A stretch of DNA of 64,000 nt from Ancylobacter sp. Lp-2 (GTDB taxonomy: Bacteria; Pseudomonadota; Alphaproteobacteria; Rhizobiales; Xanthobacteraceae). The stretch's first letter is position 1. Every line of letters starts with the position of its first letter. The position numbers and the translations under genes were made by a program. The notes below the pieces were generated by a model. That model searched no databases. It had not been told where the DNA came from and worked only from the letters and a program-made list of their open reading frames with translations. The stretch covers positions 101,591-165,590 of the forward strand of contig NZ_JAJALI010000011.1 of the NCBI RefSeq assembly GCF_020523795.1. Reading direction: 5' to 3'. Positions 16,607 to 25,352 of the stretch are shown in pieces.

Positions 16607-17008
16607 ATGACCACGACGCAGACGGCCCGCACGCCGGGCGCCCTGAGGGCCGGGCCCCGGGACTATGCCTTCGAGCTGGCAAGTGTGAACCACCTGCTCG
16701 GCGGGCCGGACTATTCCAGCGCCGCCGGCTCCTGCGTCGAGGGCGACCGCATGATGGTGGCGCTGATGCGCATGAAGGCCGGCACCGGCGCCGAGCCGCA
16801 TTCGCATCCCAACGAGCAGTGGATCTTCATCCTCGAGGGGACCTTCCACGCCACGGTGGGCGGCAAGCCGATCACCGCCACGCCGGGAACGCTGATCTAC
16901 ATCCCCTCGGACACGCTGCATCAGGGCAAGGCCGGCGCTGAGGCCGACGTGGTGTTCTTCACGGTGAAGGACACCTCGCACGGCCTGCACGGCATCAAGG
17001 CTGTCTGA
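16607..17008 (+). CDS. Cupin domain protein
   Basis: A 133-residue single-domain cupin. Motif 1 is at about residues 58-77 (GTGAEPHSHPNEQWIFILEG) and motif 2 at about 95-108 (GTLIYIPSDTLHQG). The His, His, Glu and His metal ligands are all present, so it can bind a divalent metal and could be an isomerase, dioxygenase or regulatory binder. The start is the ATG at 16607, which has GGGAG 8 bases upstream; another ATG at 16592 adds five residues. It sits between the Mo-hydroxylase and the second hydrolase gene in the same operon. The precise role is unknown. Confidence 0.8.
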   Translation: MTTTQTARTPGALRAGPRDYAFELASVNHLLGGPDYSSAAGSCVEGDRMMVALMRMKAGTGAEPHSHPNEQWIFILEGTFHATVGGKPITATPGTLIYIPSDTLHQGKAGAEADVVFFTVKDTSHGLHGIKAV

Positions 17009-17029
17009 CCAACGGAGCTCGACACCGCC

Positions 17030-18823
17030 ATGGACAACCGCACCGCGACCGGCCGTGCCTCGCAGGATCCTGCCGCGCCGGACCCCTCCGCTCGCGCCTC
17101 CGAAATCCGCGACGGCATGCGCATCGACTGGGATGTGCCGATCGCCATGGATGACGGGCTGGTGCTGCGCGCCGACGTCTACCGGCCGGTGGTGGAGGGG
17201 CGCCATCCGGTGCTGATCACCTACGGCCCCTATGCCAAGGGGCTCGCCTTCCAGGAGGGCTATCCCAGCGCCTGGGAGCGCATGTCGAGGGAGCATCCCG
17301 ACGTCACCGCCCATTCCAGCAACCTCTACCAGAGCTGGGAGGTGGTGGACCCGGAGAAATGGGTGCGCGAGGGCTATGCCTGCGTGCGGGTGGATTCGCG
17401 CGGCTGCGGCGGCTCGCCCGGCTATATCGATCCGTTCTCGCCGCGCGAGACCCGCGACTATCACGACTGCATCGAATGGGCGGGCACGCAGCCCTGGTCG
17501 AACGGCAAGGTCGGCCTCAACGGCGTCTCCTATTTCGGCAGCAACCAGTGGCACGTCGCCGGGCTGCAGCCGCCGCACCTCGCCGCCATGTGCATCTGGG
17601 AGGGCGCGGCGGACTGGTACCGCGACATGACCCATCATGGCGGCATCCTCTCGACCTTCTGGGCCAACTGGTACGACATGCAGGTCAAGACGGTGCAGCA
17701 CGGCATCGGCGAGCGCGGCCGCCGCTCGCGCGTGCATGGCGGGCTGGTCTGCGGGCCGACGGAGCTCGGCGAGGAAGAGCTCGCGCGCAACCGCTGCGAT
17801 TTCGGCGGCGAGATCCGCGCCCATCCGCTTGACGACGCCTATCACCAGGCGCGCTCGCCGGACTGGGATCGGGTGGTGACGCCGTTCCTCTCCTGCGCCA
17901 ATTGGGGCGGGGCGGGGCTGCACGCCCGCGGCAATTTCGAGGGGTTCGTACGCGCGGCGTCCAGCCAGAAATGGCTGGAGGTGCACGGCATCGAGCACTG
18001 GACCGAGTTCTACACCGACTATGGACGGGAACTGCAACTGCGCTTCTTCGACCATTTCCTCAAGGGCGAGGACAATGGCTGGGACCGCGAGCCGCCGGTG
18101 CTGTTGCAGGTGCGCCATCCCGGCGAGCGCTTCGTGCCGCGCAAGGAGGGCGAGTGGCCGCTCGCCCGCACGCAATGGAGCGCCCTGCATCTCGATCCCG
18201 ACGGCCTGCGCCTGACGCCCGACGCGCCGGCGGGGAACGGCACGGTGCGCTTCGAGGCGATGGGCGAGGGGGTGACGTTCCTGTCCGAGCCGCTCGCCGG
18301 GGAGACCGAGCTGACCGGCCCCTCGGCGCTCCGGCTGGCGGTGTCGTCCAGCACCAGCGATTGCGACATCTTCGCCGTGCTGCGCGTGTTCTCGGCCGAC
18401 ATGAAGGAGATCGTGTTCCAGGGCGCCATCGACCCGCACACGCCGGTCGCGCAGGGATGGTTGCGCGCCTCGCATCGCAAGACCGATCCCGAGCTGTCGC
18501 GACCCTACCGGCCCTATCATGTACATGGCGAGACCGAGCCGCTGACGCCGGACGAGCCGGTGATGCTGGACATCGAGATCTGGCCGACATCGATCGTGAT
18601 ACCGGCCGGCGCGCGCATCGGCCTGACGCTGCGCGGGCGGGACTATGTCTATGGCGGCGGCAGCGGCGGCCGGCTTTCCGCCTTCAAGAACGAACTGACC
18701 GGCTGCGGCCCGTTCCTTCACGACGATCCGCTCGACCGCCCGCCGGAGATTTTCGCGGGGACGACGACGCTGCATTTCGATGCCGCCTCGCCCAGCCGTC
18801 TGCTGCTGCCGCGCATGCCCTGA
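17030..18823 (+). CDS. CocE/NonD family hydrolase (second copy)
   Basis: A 597-residue cytoplasmic alpha/beta hydrolase, paralogous to the product at 10268-11968: VPIAMDDGLVLRADVYRP, CVRVDSRGCGGSPGY, nucleophile Ser167 in GLNGVSYFG, and the C-terminal jelly roll with GWLRASHRKTDPELSRPYRPYH. It is the last gene of the TTT operon. Two related but divergent CocE enzymes in one operon suggest two ester or amide bonds in one substrate, or two related substrates. A hairpin-rich region follows before the convergent regulator gene. Confidence 0.85.
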   Translation: MDNRTATGRASQDPAAPDPSARASEIRDGMRIDWDVPIAMDDGLVLRADVYRPVVEGRHPVLITYGPYAKGLAFQEGYPSAWERMSREHPDVTAHSSNLYQSWEVVDPEKWVREGYACVRVDSRGCGGSPGYIDPFSPRETRDYHDCIEWAGTQPWSNGKVGLNGVSYFGSNQWHVAGLQPPHLAAMCIWEGAADWYRDMTHHGGILSTFWANWYDMQVKTVQHGIGERGRRSRVHGGLVCGPTELGEEELARNRCDFGGEIRAHPLDDAYHQARSPDWDRVVTPFLSCANWGGAGLHARGNFEGFVRAASSQKWLEVHGIEHWTEFYTDYGRELQLRFFDHFLKGEDNGWDREPPVLLQVRHPGERFVPRKEGEWPLARTQWSALHLDPDGLRLTPDAPAGNGTVRFEAMGEGVTFLSEPLAGETELTGPSALRLAVSSSTSDCDIFAVLRVFSADMKEIVFQGAIDPHTPVAQGWLRASHRKTDPELSRPYRPYHVHGETEPLTPDEPVMLDIEIWPTSIVIPAGARIGLTLRGRDYVYGGGSGGRLSAFKNELTGCGPFLHDDPLDRPPEIFAGTTTLHFDAASPSRLLLPRMP

Positions 18824-18843
18824 GGAGATAGCGGGTCGGGGGC

Positions 18844-18946
18844 CCTGGCGGGAGACGCGCCGGGCCGGCGCCGGCCGTCAGGTTCCATGCTTCGATCCCG
18901 CGTGGCCTGAACGGGGTGAACACTGCACCGGCGACCTCCCGCCAGG
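18844..18946. terminator. Inverted repeats between convergent genes
   Basis: An 11-base inverted repeat (CCTGGCGGGAG at 18844-18854, complement at 18936-18946) encloses a 14-base perfect palindrome GGCCGGCGCCGGCC at 18863-18876. It fills the 126-base gap between the end of the CocE gene and the end of the regulator gene and probably serves as a bidirectional transcription barrier. There is no T-run. Confidence 0.35.
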
Positions 18947-18949
18947 AGT

Positions 18950-20992
18950 TCAGCCGGCGACGAGCCGGCGCGCGCCGGCCTGGAACAAGGCGCGCGCGTC
19001 CGGCGAGAAACGGAACGTGCCGAGAAAGTCCTCGACGCGGTAATCGGGGCGGAGCGCGCGGACGGCGTGCATGTAGTCGCGCGCTTCCTCGATGCGTCCG
19101 GCAAGCGCCAGGCAATGCGCGGCTATGGCGAGGATGATGACATGCGCGTTCGGGCGGGCCGCCGCCTTGAGCGCCCATTCCGCGGCTTCCTCGAATTGCC
19201 CGAGCCGGACATGGGCCATGGCCCGCGCCCCCAGCATGCCGAACAGCAGAGGGTCGAACGGGCTGAGATGCCGCGAGTGGTCCGCCGCGTCGATGGCGGT
19301 GCTCGCGTCGCCGCTCTGCGAATGCACGAAGGCGAGCGCGTAGTGTCCCAGCGCGAAATTCGGGCTGAGGTCGACCGCGCGCTCAAGCGAGAGAACCGCC
19401 TCGTCGGAGCGGTCGCGCAGCCAGAGTGCCCGCCCCATCGCCCAATGCGCCGACGGATCATATTCGTCGACGATGAGGCTCTGGCCGGCGGCCTTGAACG
19501 CCAGTTCCGCATCCTGGTTGCGATGGCCCCATTCCTGGAAGGCGCTCTGCCAATGGGTGAAGGACAGGCCGGAATAGGCACGGGAATAGGTGGGGTCGAG
19601 CGCGATCGCGCGCTCGAAGAAGTGCCGTGCCATCGCGTTTTCGTCGCGGGTGAAGCGGTACATGTGCCAGAGGCCGCGATGATAGGCCTCCCACGCATTG
19701 AGCGAATTGGGGGGCTTCAATATGGCCCGGTCGCGCTCGACCTTCTCGATGCCGCCGGCGATCGCCGCCACGATGCGGTCGCCGATCTCCTCGAGGCAGG
19801 CAAAGGCATCGTCCGGCCGGTAGTCATAGGCCTCGGCCCAGACGATGCGGGCGGTCCGCGCCTCGACCAGCTCGACATCGATGGCGGTCTGGCTGCCGAG
19901 GCGCCTCACCGTGCCGCTGGCGACATAGTCGACGTTGAGCCGCCGCGCGGCGGCCTCCGGCGACAGGCCGCGTTCGGCCAGGGCATAGACCGATCCGCGG
20001 GCGATGATGAACAGGCTGCGCAGCTTGGCGAGCCGGGTGATGATGTCGTGCGTGAGCCCGTCGGCCACGCCGCCCGACACGTGCTGCCCGGCGAAGGGCA
20101 TGACCGCCAGCGACGCGCGGCGCGACGCGGCGAGGTCGGCTTCCGGCTCGGGTGGGAGGAGCGCCGCTACCGCCGCGGGGAGCGACACGGGCTGCATTGT
20201 CGGGCCTCGCATCCGCAGTGACCGCCAGGCCCGGCGCACCGGCGCGACATCCAAGGCCTCGGCCGTAAAAAGCTTCGCGACGGCCGCGAGATGCTCCTCG
20301 GCGTCGGAATGGCGCCCCTGACAGGCGAGAGCGCCCAGCAGCGCGGTGTGGGCGCGGGGATCGAACGGAGAGAGTTCGATCCAGCGTTCGAGGTGAGGCA
20401 TGCTCGCCTCATCCCCCGCGAGGCGCGTGGCGAGTTGCTCCAGTATCGCGACGTGACACGCGTGTAACCGCCGCCGCTGCGCCGCGAGCCACGTGTCGAA
20501 GGTGGGGCAGCGCTCGAGCGCGAGACCTTCCAGGACATTGCCGACGAAGCGCCCGGCCAACCGGGTGAGCTGTTCGACACCCAGGCCATCGATGCCGCTG
20601 CTCATCGCCGCCTCGATGTCGGCGATGTCGATGTCGCAATCCTCGAGGTCGAGCGCCACCATGTCCCCGGAGGCGACCACGCGCGGGCGCCCGGGCGTGT
20701 CGAGCGCGGCGCGCATCCGGCTCAGGCACCAGCGCAATTCGCTGCGCGGATCGTCGGGCACGTCCCATAACATGTCGCACAGCCGGCTGCGCGCCACCGG
20801 GCGCGGCGACAGCGCGAGAAAGGCGAGCAATGCGCGGACCTTGCGCGACGCGGGAAGTTCGACCGGCCGGCCGTCGCGCTCGACCTTCAGCGCGCCAAGC
20901 AGACGCAGCCGCAGACCGGATGCCGCCGCATCCGCCGGGGACAGATCGCTTTCCTCGCGCGTTTCCACGGTCATGCCCACGCTGGCTCCCAT
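18950..20992 (-). CDS. SARP-type regulator with BTAD, TolB-like and TPR domains
   Basis: A 680-residue regulator. Residues about 27-118 form an OmpR/SARP winged helix (LRLRLLGALKVERDGRPVELPASR, ELRWCLSRMRAAL). About 120-265 form the bacterial transcriptional activation domain of helical repeats. About 295-420 is a TolB-like/FlgO-like module (SLAVMPFAGQHVSGGVADGLTHD, VDYVASGTVRRLG) as seen in adenylate-cyclase-like and CadC-like proteins. The C-terminus is TPR repeats (MARHFFERAIALDPTYSRAYSGLSF, AVDLSPNFALGHYALAF). There is no transmembrane segment. It is divergent from the cysteine synthase/decarboxylase pair, which it probably controls. A second Met six codons in is an alternative start. Confidence 0.82.
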   Translation of the reverse strand: MGASVGMTVETREESDLSPADAAASGLRLRLLGALKVERDGRPVELPASRKVRALLAFLALSPRPVARSRLCDMLWDVPDDPRSELRWCLSRMRAALDTPGRPRVVASGDMVALDLEDCDIDIADIEAAMSSGIDGLGVEQLTRLAGRFVGNVLEGLALERCPTFDTWLAAQRRRLHACHVAILEQLATRLAGDEASMPHLERWIELSPFDPRAHTALLGALACQGRHSDAEEHLAAVAKLFTAEALDVAPVRRAWRSLRMRGPTMQPVSLPAAVAALLPPEPEADLAASRRASLAVMPFAGQHVSGGVADGLTHDIITRLAKLRSLFIIARGSVYALAERGLSPEAAARRLNVDYVASGTVRRLGSQTAIDVELVEARTARIVWAEAYDYRPDDAFACLEEIGDRIVAAIAGGIEKVERDRAILKPPNSLNAWEAYHRGLWHMYRFTRDENAMARHFFERAIALDPTYSRAYSGLSFTHWQSAFQEWGHRNQDAELAFKAAGQSLIVDEYDPSAHWAMGRALWLRDRSDEAVLSLERAVDLSPNFALGHYALAFVHSQSGDASTAIDAADHSRHLSPFDPLLFGMLGARAMAHVRLGQFEEAAEWALKAAARPNAHVIILAIAAHCLALAGRIEEARDYMHAVRALRPDYRVEDFLGTFRFSPDARALFQAGARRLVAG

Positions 20993-21013
20993 GCCTGCGT
21001 GAAAGGATCCAAT

Positions 21014-21039
21014 GACATCACCAGTCAGGACGTGGTGTC
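21014..21039. promoter_or_regulatory. Candidate operator between divergent genes
   Basis: GACATCAC at 21014-21021 and GTGGTGTC at 21032-21039 form an 8-base inverted repeat with one mismatch and a 10-base spacer. It sits in the 113-base divergent region between the SARP-type regulator and the cysteine synthase-like gene. It is a reasonable but unproven binding site for that regulator. Confidence 0.3.
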
Positions 21040-21105
21040 GCCGCGAATTCTAGCCGAGACCGGCCGGAAAATCTCGCCGCGGCGCACTCATACGGGAGCA
21101 CGCCT

Positions 21106-22191
21106 ATGTCATCTCAACCGACGATCAGGACGACGGCCGGCCGCGGCCGGCTGTTCGACAGCATTCTCGACACCGTCGGCGACACGCCCACCGTGCGCAT
21201 CAACAATCTGGGCGTTCCGGGACGGACGATCTACGTCAAGGCGGAGTTCTTCAATCCGGCGGCCTCGGTCAAGGATCGGCTGGCGCTGAACATCATCGAA
21301 GAGGGCGAGCGCACCGGCGCGCTCCAGCTCGGCCAGACGGTGGTCGAGGCCACCAGCGGCAATACCGGGATCGGCCTTGCCATGGTGTGCGCCCAGAAGG
21401 GGTACCCGCTCGTCGTTACCATGGCGGACAGCTTCTCCGTCGAGCGGCGCAAGCTGATGCGCCTGCTCGGCGCCAAGGTGGTGCTGACGCCGCGGGCCGA
21501 GAAGGGTTTCGGCATGTATCGCAAGGCGGTCGAACTCGCCGAGGCCAATGGCTGGTTCCTGGCGCATCAGTTCGAGACGCGCGCCAATGCCGATATCCAC
21601 GAGGCCACCACCGGCCGGGAGATCATCAACGATTTCGCCGGATCGCGGCTCGACCTGTTCGTCACCGGCTACGGCACCGGCGGGACGCTGGCAGGGGTCG
21701 GGAGGGTGCTGCGCCGCGAGCGTCCCGAGACCCGCATCGTGCTCGCCGAACCGGCCAATGCGCAGCTGCTCGGCAGCGGGACGACGCAGCCGCGTACCGG
21801 CGAGGGCGCGCCGGCGGCAAGCCATCCGGCATTCGAGCCGCACCCGATCCAGGGATGGACGCCGGACTTCATCCCGCTGGTGCTGCAGGAGGCGATCGAC
21901 CGCCGGTTCTATGACGAGGTGCTGCCCATCGCCGGGGCCGACGGCATCCGATGGGCGCGCGACCTCGCGCAGAAGGAGGGCCTGTTCACCGGCATTTCCG
22001 GCGGCGCGACCTTCGGCGTGGCGCGGCAGGTCGCCGAGCGGGCGCCCGAGGGCTCGGTGATCCTGTGCATGCTTCCCGATACCGGCGAGCGCTACATGAC
22101 GACGCCGCTGTTCGACAGCATCGAGGCCGAGATGGATGAGGAGGAGCTGGCCCTGTCGCGTTCGACACCCGGCTTCCAGTTCGCCGCATGA
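21106..22191 (+). CDS. Cysteine synthase family PLP enzyme
   Basis: A 361-residue fold-type II PLP enzyme of the O-acetylserine sulfhydrylase/cystathionine beta-synthase family. PLP Lys56 lies in NPAASVKDRLA, the substrate loop is EATSGNTGIGLAMV, the phosphate-binding loop is GYGTGGTLAGVGR, and the C-terminal segment is EGLFTGISGGATFGVA. It should do beta-replacement on an activated serine. It is about 40 residues longer than typical CysK, with an extra N-terminus and an acidic tail. It is coupled by ATGA to a PLP decarboxylase gene and divergent from a dedicated regulator, so it is more likely part of a specialised pathway than housekeeping cysteine synthesis. Confidence 0.87.
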   Translation: MSSQPTIRTTAGRGRLFDSILDTVGDTPTVRINNLGVPGRTIYVKAEFFNPAASVKDRLALNIIEEGERTGALQLGQTVVEATSGNTGIGLAMVCAQKGYPLVVTMADSFSVERRKLMRLLGAKVVLTPRAEKGFGMYRKAVELAEANGWFLAHQFETRANADIHEATTGREIINDFAGSRLDLFVTGYGTGGTLAGVGRVLRRERPETRIVLAEPANAQLLGSGTTQPRTGEGAPAASHPAFEPHPIQGWTPDFIPLVLQEAIDRRFYDEVLPIAGADGIRWARDLAQKEGLFTGISGGATFGVARQVAERAPEGSVILCMLPDTGERYMTTPLFDSIEAEMDEEELALSRSTPGFQFAA

Positions 22192-23750
22192 CCGCGCGGC
22201 AGGAGGGGGCGGTGGACCGGCCGGCGGGCCGGCGGGCCGCTCCCGAGCGCACGCTCGATCCGGCGGACTGGGCGTCGGTGCGTGCCTTGTCCCATCGCAT
22301 CGTCGACGACGCGATCGACCATCTGCGCGACGTCCGCTCACGCCCCTGCTGGCGGCCGATGCCGCCCGAGGTGGAGGCCACCTTCGCCACCGCCTTGCCG
22401 CGCGAGCCGATGCCGCTCGCCGAGGTCTATGGCGAGGTCGCCGCCCGGGTGATGGCCTATCCGATGGGCAACATCCATCCGCGCTTTTGGGCCTGGTACA
22501 TGGGCGCGAGCAACTATACCGGCGCGCTGGCGGATTTCCTGGCCGCGATACAGGGCTCGAACCTGGGCGGAGGCAACCATGCCGCCGCCTGCCTCGACCG
22601 GCAGGTGGTGGACTGGTGCAAGGAAATGGTCGGCTTTCCCGCCTCCGCCAGCGGCACGCTGGTGAGCGGCGGGTCGATGGCCAACCTCATCGGCCTCACC
22701 GTGGCGCGAAACATCCATGCCGGCATCGACGTGCGCGAGCATGGCGTCGCCGCCATCGCGCGGCCGCTGCGCTTCTACGGCTCGGACCAGATGCACAGCT
22801 GCCACCGCAAGGCCGTGGAAGCGCTGGGGCTGGGCAACCGCGCGCTGATCCGCATTCCCAGCGACGAGGAGTGCCGCATCGACCTCGCCGCGCTGCGCCG
22901 GGCCATTGCCAATGATCGGACGGCCGGGCTCGAGCCTGCCTGCATCATCGCCACCGCCGGCACGGTCAACACCGGCGCGATCGACGACCTGCCGGCACTG
23001 GCGGAACTGGCGCGCGAGGAGCGCCTCTGGCTGCATGTCGATGGCTGCATCGGCGCGCTGCTCGCCATCGCTCCGGAAAACCGCTGGCGCGTGGAGGGCA
23101 TCGAGCGGGCGGATTCCCTCGCTCTCGATCCGCATAAGGGGCTGCATGCGCCGTTCGAGGCCGGATGCGCGCTGGTGCGCGACGCCTGCGCCCATCACGC
23201 GGCATTCGCCGTGACGCCCGAATATCTCGAGGGCAAGCCCCGGGGCCTGGCGGCGGCGCCCTGGCTGCATGAATACGGGCCGCAGACCTCGCGCGGCTTC
23301 CGGGCCCTGAAGATCTGGATGGCGCTCAAGGAGCACGGCGTTGCGGCATTCGGAGCGCTGATCGACCAGAACATCGCGCAGGCCCGTCACCTCGCCGAAC
23401 TCGTCGCGGCCGAGCCGTTGCTGGAACTGGTCGCGTCCGCCGGTCTCCCCATCGTCTGCTTTCGCTATCGCCCGCCGGGCTTGAAGGAGAAGGCGCTTCA
23501 CGCGCTCAACGTCGAGATCATGCTGCGGGTACAGGAGAGCGGCATCGCGGTCTTGTCCGATACGACGGTGAAGGGCCGGCACTGCCTGCGCGTCGCCGTC
23601 GCCAGCCACCGGACCCGGAGCGACGATCTCGACGTGCTGGTGGAGGAGGTGGTCCGGATCGGTCAGTCCCTGACGGGCGCCGAGAGCGGCTTCGCCGCCT
23701 ATCTGCGCACTCCCGGTAATCCCTCCGCCGAGGGGCGGGCAGTGCGATAG
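22188..23750 (+). CDS. Group II PLP-dependent amino acid decarboxylase
   Basis: A 520-residue fold-type I decarboxylase related to aromatic-L-amino-acid, glutamate and cysteine-sulfinate decarboxylases. PLP Lys317 lies in LDPHKGLHAPFEAG, the HVDGCIGA-type Asp region is LWLHVDGCIGALLAI, the N-terminal domain has GNIHPRFWAWYMGASN, and the C-terminal part has TTVKGRHCLRVAVASHRT. It overlaps the cysteine-synthase-like gene by ATGA, so the product of that enzyme is the likely substrate: a cysteine analogue giving a cysteamine- or taurine-like amine. That link is inference; specificity cannot be read from the sequence. Confidence 0.85.
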   Translation: MTARQEGAVDRPAGRRAAPERTLDPADWASVRALSHRIVDDAIDHLRDVRSRPCWRPMPPEVEATFATALPREPMPLAEVYGEVAARVMAYPMGNIHPRFWAWYMGASNYTGALADFLAAIQGSNLGGGNHAAACLDRQVVDWCKEMVGFPASASGTLVSGGSMANLIGLTVARNIHAGIDVREHGVAAIARPLRFYGSDQMHSCHRKAVEALGLGNRALIRIPSDEECRIDLAALRRAIANDRTAGLEPACIIATAGTVNTGAIDDLPALAELAREERLWLHVDGCIGALLAIAPENRWRVEGIERADSLALDPHKGLHAPFEAGCALVRDACAHHAAFAVTPEYLEGKPRGLAAAPWLHEYGPQTSRGFRALKIWMALKEHGVAAFGALIDQNIAQARHLAELVAAEPLLELVASAGLPIVCFRYRPPGLKEKALHALNVEIMLRVQESGIAVLSDTTVKGRHCLRVAVASHRTRSDDLDVLVEEVVRIGQSLTGAESGFAAYLRTPGNPSAEGRAVR

Positions 23751-23773
23751 CAACCCCGCATATCGCCTGCCTT

Positions 23774-23801
23774 CCGCCCGTCGCCGCCGGTTGGCGGGCG
23801 G
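23774..23801 (+). terminator. Weak candidate hairpin after decarboxylase gene
   Basis: CCGCCCG at 23774-23780 pairs with CGGGCGG at 23795-23801, extendable by a few wobble pairs. It lies 24 bases after the decarboxylase stop, with no immediate T-run. The rest of the 235-base gap to the next gene should hold that gene's promoter. Confidence 0.3.
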
Positions 23802-23985
23802 GGTGGGCGAGATCGGGCTGCCACACGACCATGGCGCGACCGGGTGTCTATTTTTTAGGCGAGCCCATGTCGCGAGCAGCTAAACCAAGCTTCGTGTGTT
23901 GGCGATACTTCCTGTCCGCCACGCCGCCTTACCTTCTGCACCGCGTCGGCGCTCTCCGATGCGGTCACAGGAGTAAGGTGCGTTA

Positions 23986-25305
23986 ATGCCCGCGAATCCG
24001 TTTCATCTCGCCTGGTTTCTCCAAGGTTCCAGTATTCAGGCCTGGGGGGAGCCGTGGACCGGCAACATCGCGCAGGAATGGATGACCGCCGACATGTTCC
24101 TCGACCTCGTAAGGTCGATGGAGCGCGCCTGCTTCGACTACATCCTCATCGAGGATTCCATCTATATCGGCCAGAACTGGCAGGATTCGCGCGATATCTT
24201 CCTGAAGGGCGGCATCTGCGCGCCGCGGCAGGAGCCTTCGGTGGTGGCGACGCTGATGGCCGCCGCCACCAAGCGCCTCGGCATCGTGCCGACGCTCTCC
24301 ACCTTCGCCTACCATCCCTATCTGACGGCGCGCATCGTCTCCTCGCTGGACCAGATCTCCGGCGGCCGCGCCGGCTGGAACATGGTGACCGGTTCGTCGG
24401 ATTTCTCGGCGCAGAACTTCGGCATGGACAAGCTGCCCGACCATGACGAGCGCTATGTGATGGCGCAGGAATATATCGACATCGTGAAGGGGCTGTGGGG
24501 CTCCTGGGAGCCGGGCGCCATTCTCGACGACCGCGAGAACGGCATCCTGATCGACCCCGCCAAGGTTCACACCATTGATTACAAGGGCAAATATTACAGC
24601 TCGCGCGGGCCGCTGAATTCCGGACCCTGCCCGCAGGGCCAGCCGGTAATCGCCCAGGCGGGAGGCTCCAAGAGCGGCCGCACCATCGCCGCCACCCATG
24701 CCGACACCATCGTCGCCGCCCCCAACGGCGTCGCCAACATGAAGCAGTATCGCGACGACATCCGTGCCCAGATGGCGGCGATGGGACGCGACCCCAACAG
24801 CTGCAAGATCCTGTTCCTGCTCTCGCCGATCGTCGCCGAGACCGAGGACCAGGCGAAGTGGTACGCCGAGCAGCGCCGCGTCTCGGCCGCTGCCAATCTC
24901 GACACCCGCATGGCGCGCTTCGGCTGGAGCACCAATCTCGACCTCTCCAGCCTCGACCTCGACACGCCGGTGAGCCAGCTGAGCCTGACCACCAACGGCC
25001 ACCAGTCGAGCCTGTCGCAATTCCTCACCCGCGCCGGCGACAAGCCGCTGCGCGAGGCGATGATCGACCATGTGAGCTGCGGCTACTGCGTCGACGTGGT
25101 CGGCACGCCGGACAGCGTCGCCAGCCAGATGGAGGAGATCATGGCGGAGGTCGGCGGCGACGGCTTCCTCCTCGCGCTCGGCGACGTCAGCCGCCGCTCG
25201 GTCGCCACCATCATGGACGGCCTCGTGCCGGTGTTGCAGCGCCGTGGCCTGACCCGCCGTGCCTACGCCCACGAGCAGCTGCGCGACAACCTGCTCGACT
25301 TCTGA
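23986..25305 (+). CDS. FMN-dependent monooxygenase, NtaA/SnaA/DmoA family
   Basis: A 439-residue bacterial luciferase-fold monooxygenase of the NtaA/SnaA/DmoA (SoxA) subgroup. Diagnostic segments are the N-terminal FHLAWFLQ with MERACFDYILIEDS, the flavin region HPYLTARIVSSLDQISGGRAGWNMVTG, YRHYDEKYYSSRGPLN-type KGKYYSSRGPLNSGPCPQGQPV, and AQAGGSKSGR. It uses FMNH2 supplied by a separate reductase (candidate at 28528-29064) to oxidise C-S or C-N bonds in chelators, sulfides or sulfur amino acid derivatives. It starts the importer operon that follows. It is homologous to, but clearly different from, the protein at 29097-30407. Confidence 0.88.
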   Translation: MPANPFHLAWFLQGSSIQAWGEPWTGNIAQEWMTADMFLDLVRSMERACFDYILIEDSIYIGQNWQDSRDIFLKGGICAPRQEPSVVATLMAAATKRLGIVPTLSTFAYHPYLTARIVSSLDQISGGRAGWNMVTGSSDFSAQNFGMDKLPDHDERYVMAQEYIDIVKGLWGSWEPGAILDDRENGILIDPAKVHTIDYKGKYYSSRGPLNSGPCPQGQPVIAQAGGSKSGRTIAATHADTIVAAPNGVANMKQYRDDIRAQMAAMGRDPNSCKILFLLSPIVAETEDQAKWYAEQRRVSAAANLDTRMARFGWSTNLDLSSLDLDTPVSQLSLTTNGHQSSLSQFLTRAGDKPLREAMIDHVSCGYCVDVVGTPDSVASQMEEIMAEVGGDGFLLALGDVSRRSVATIMDGLVPVLQRRGLTRRAYAHEQLRDNLLDF

Positions 25306-25352
25306 CCGCCGCCGCTCCCCGCGACCTCACCCTCGAAGACAGGACGACGCCG

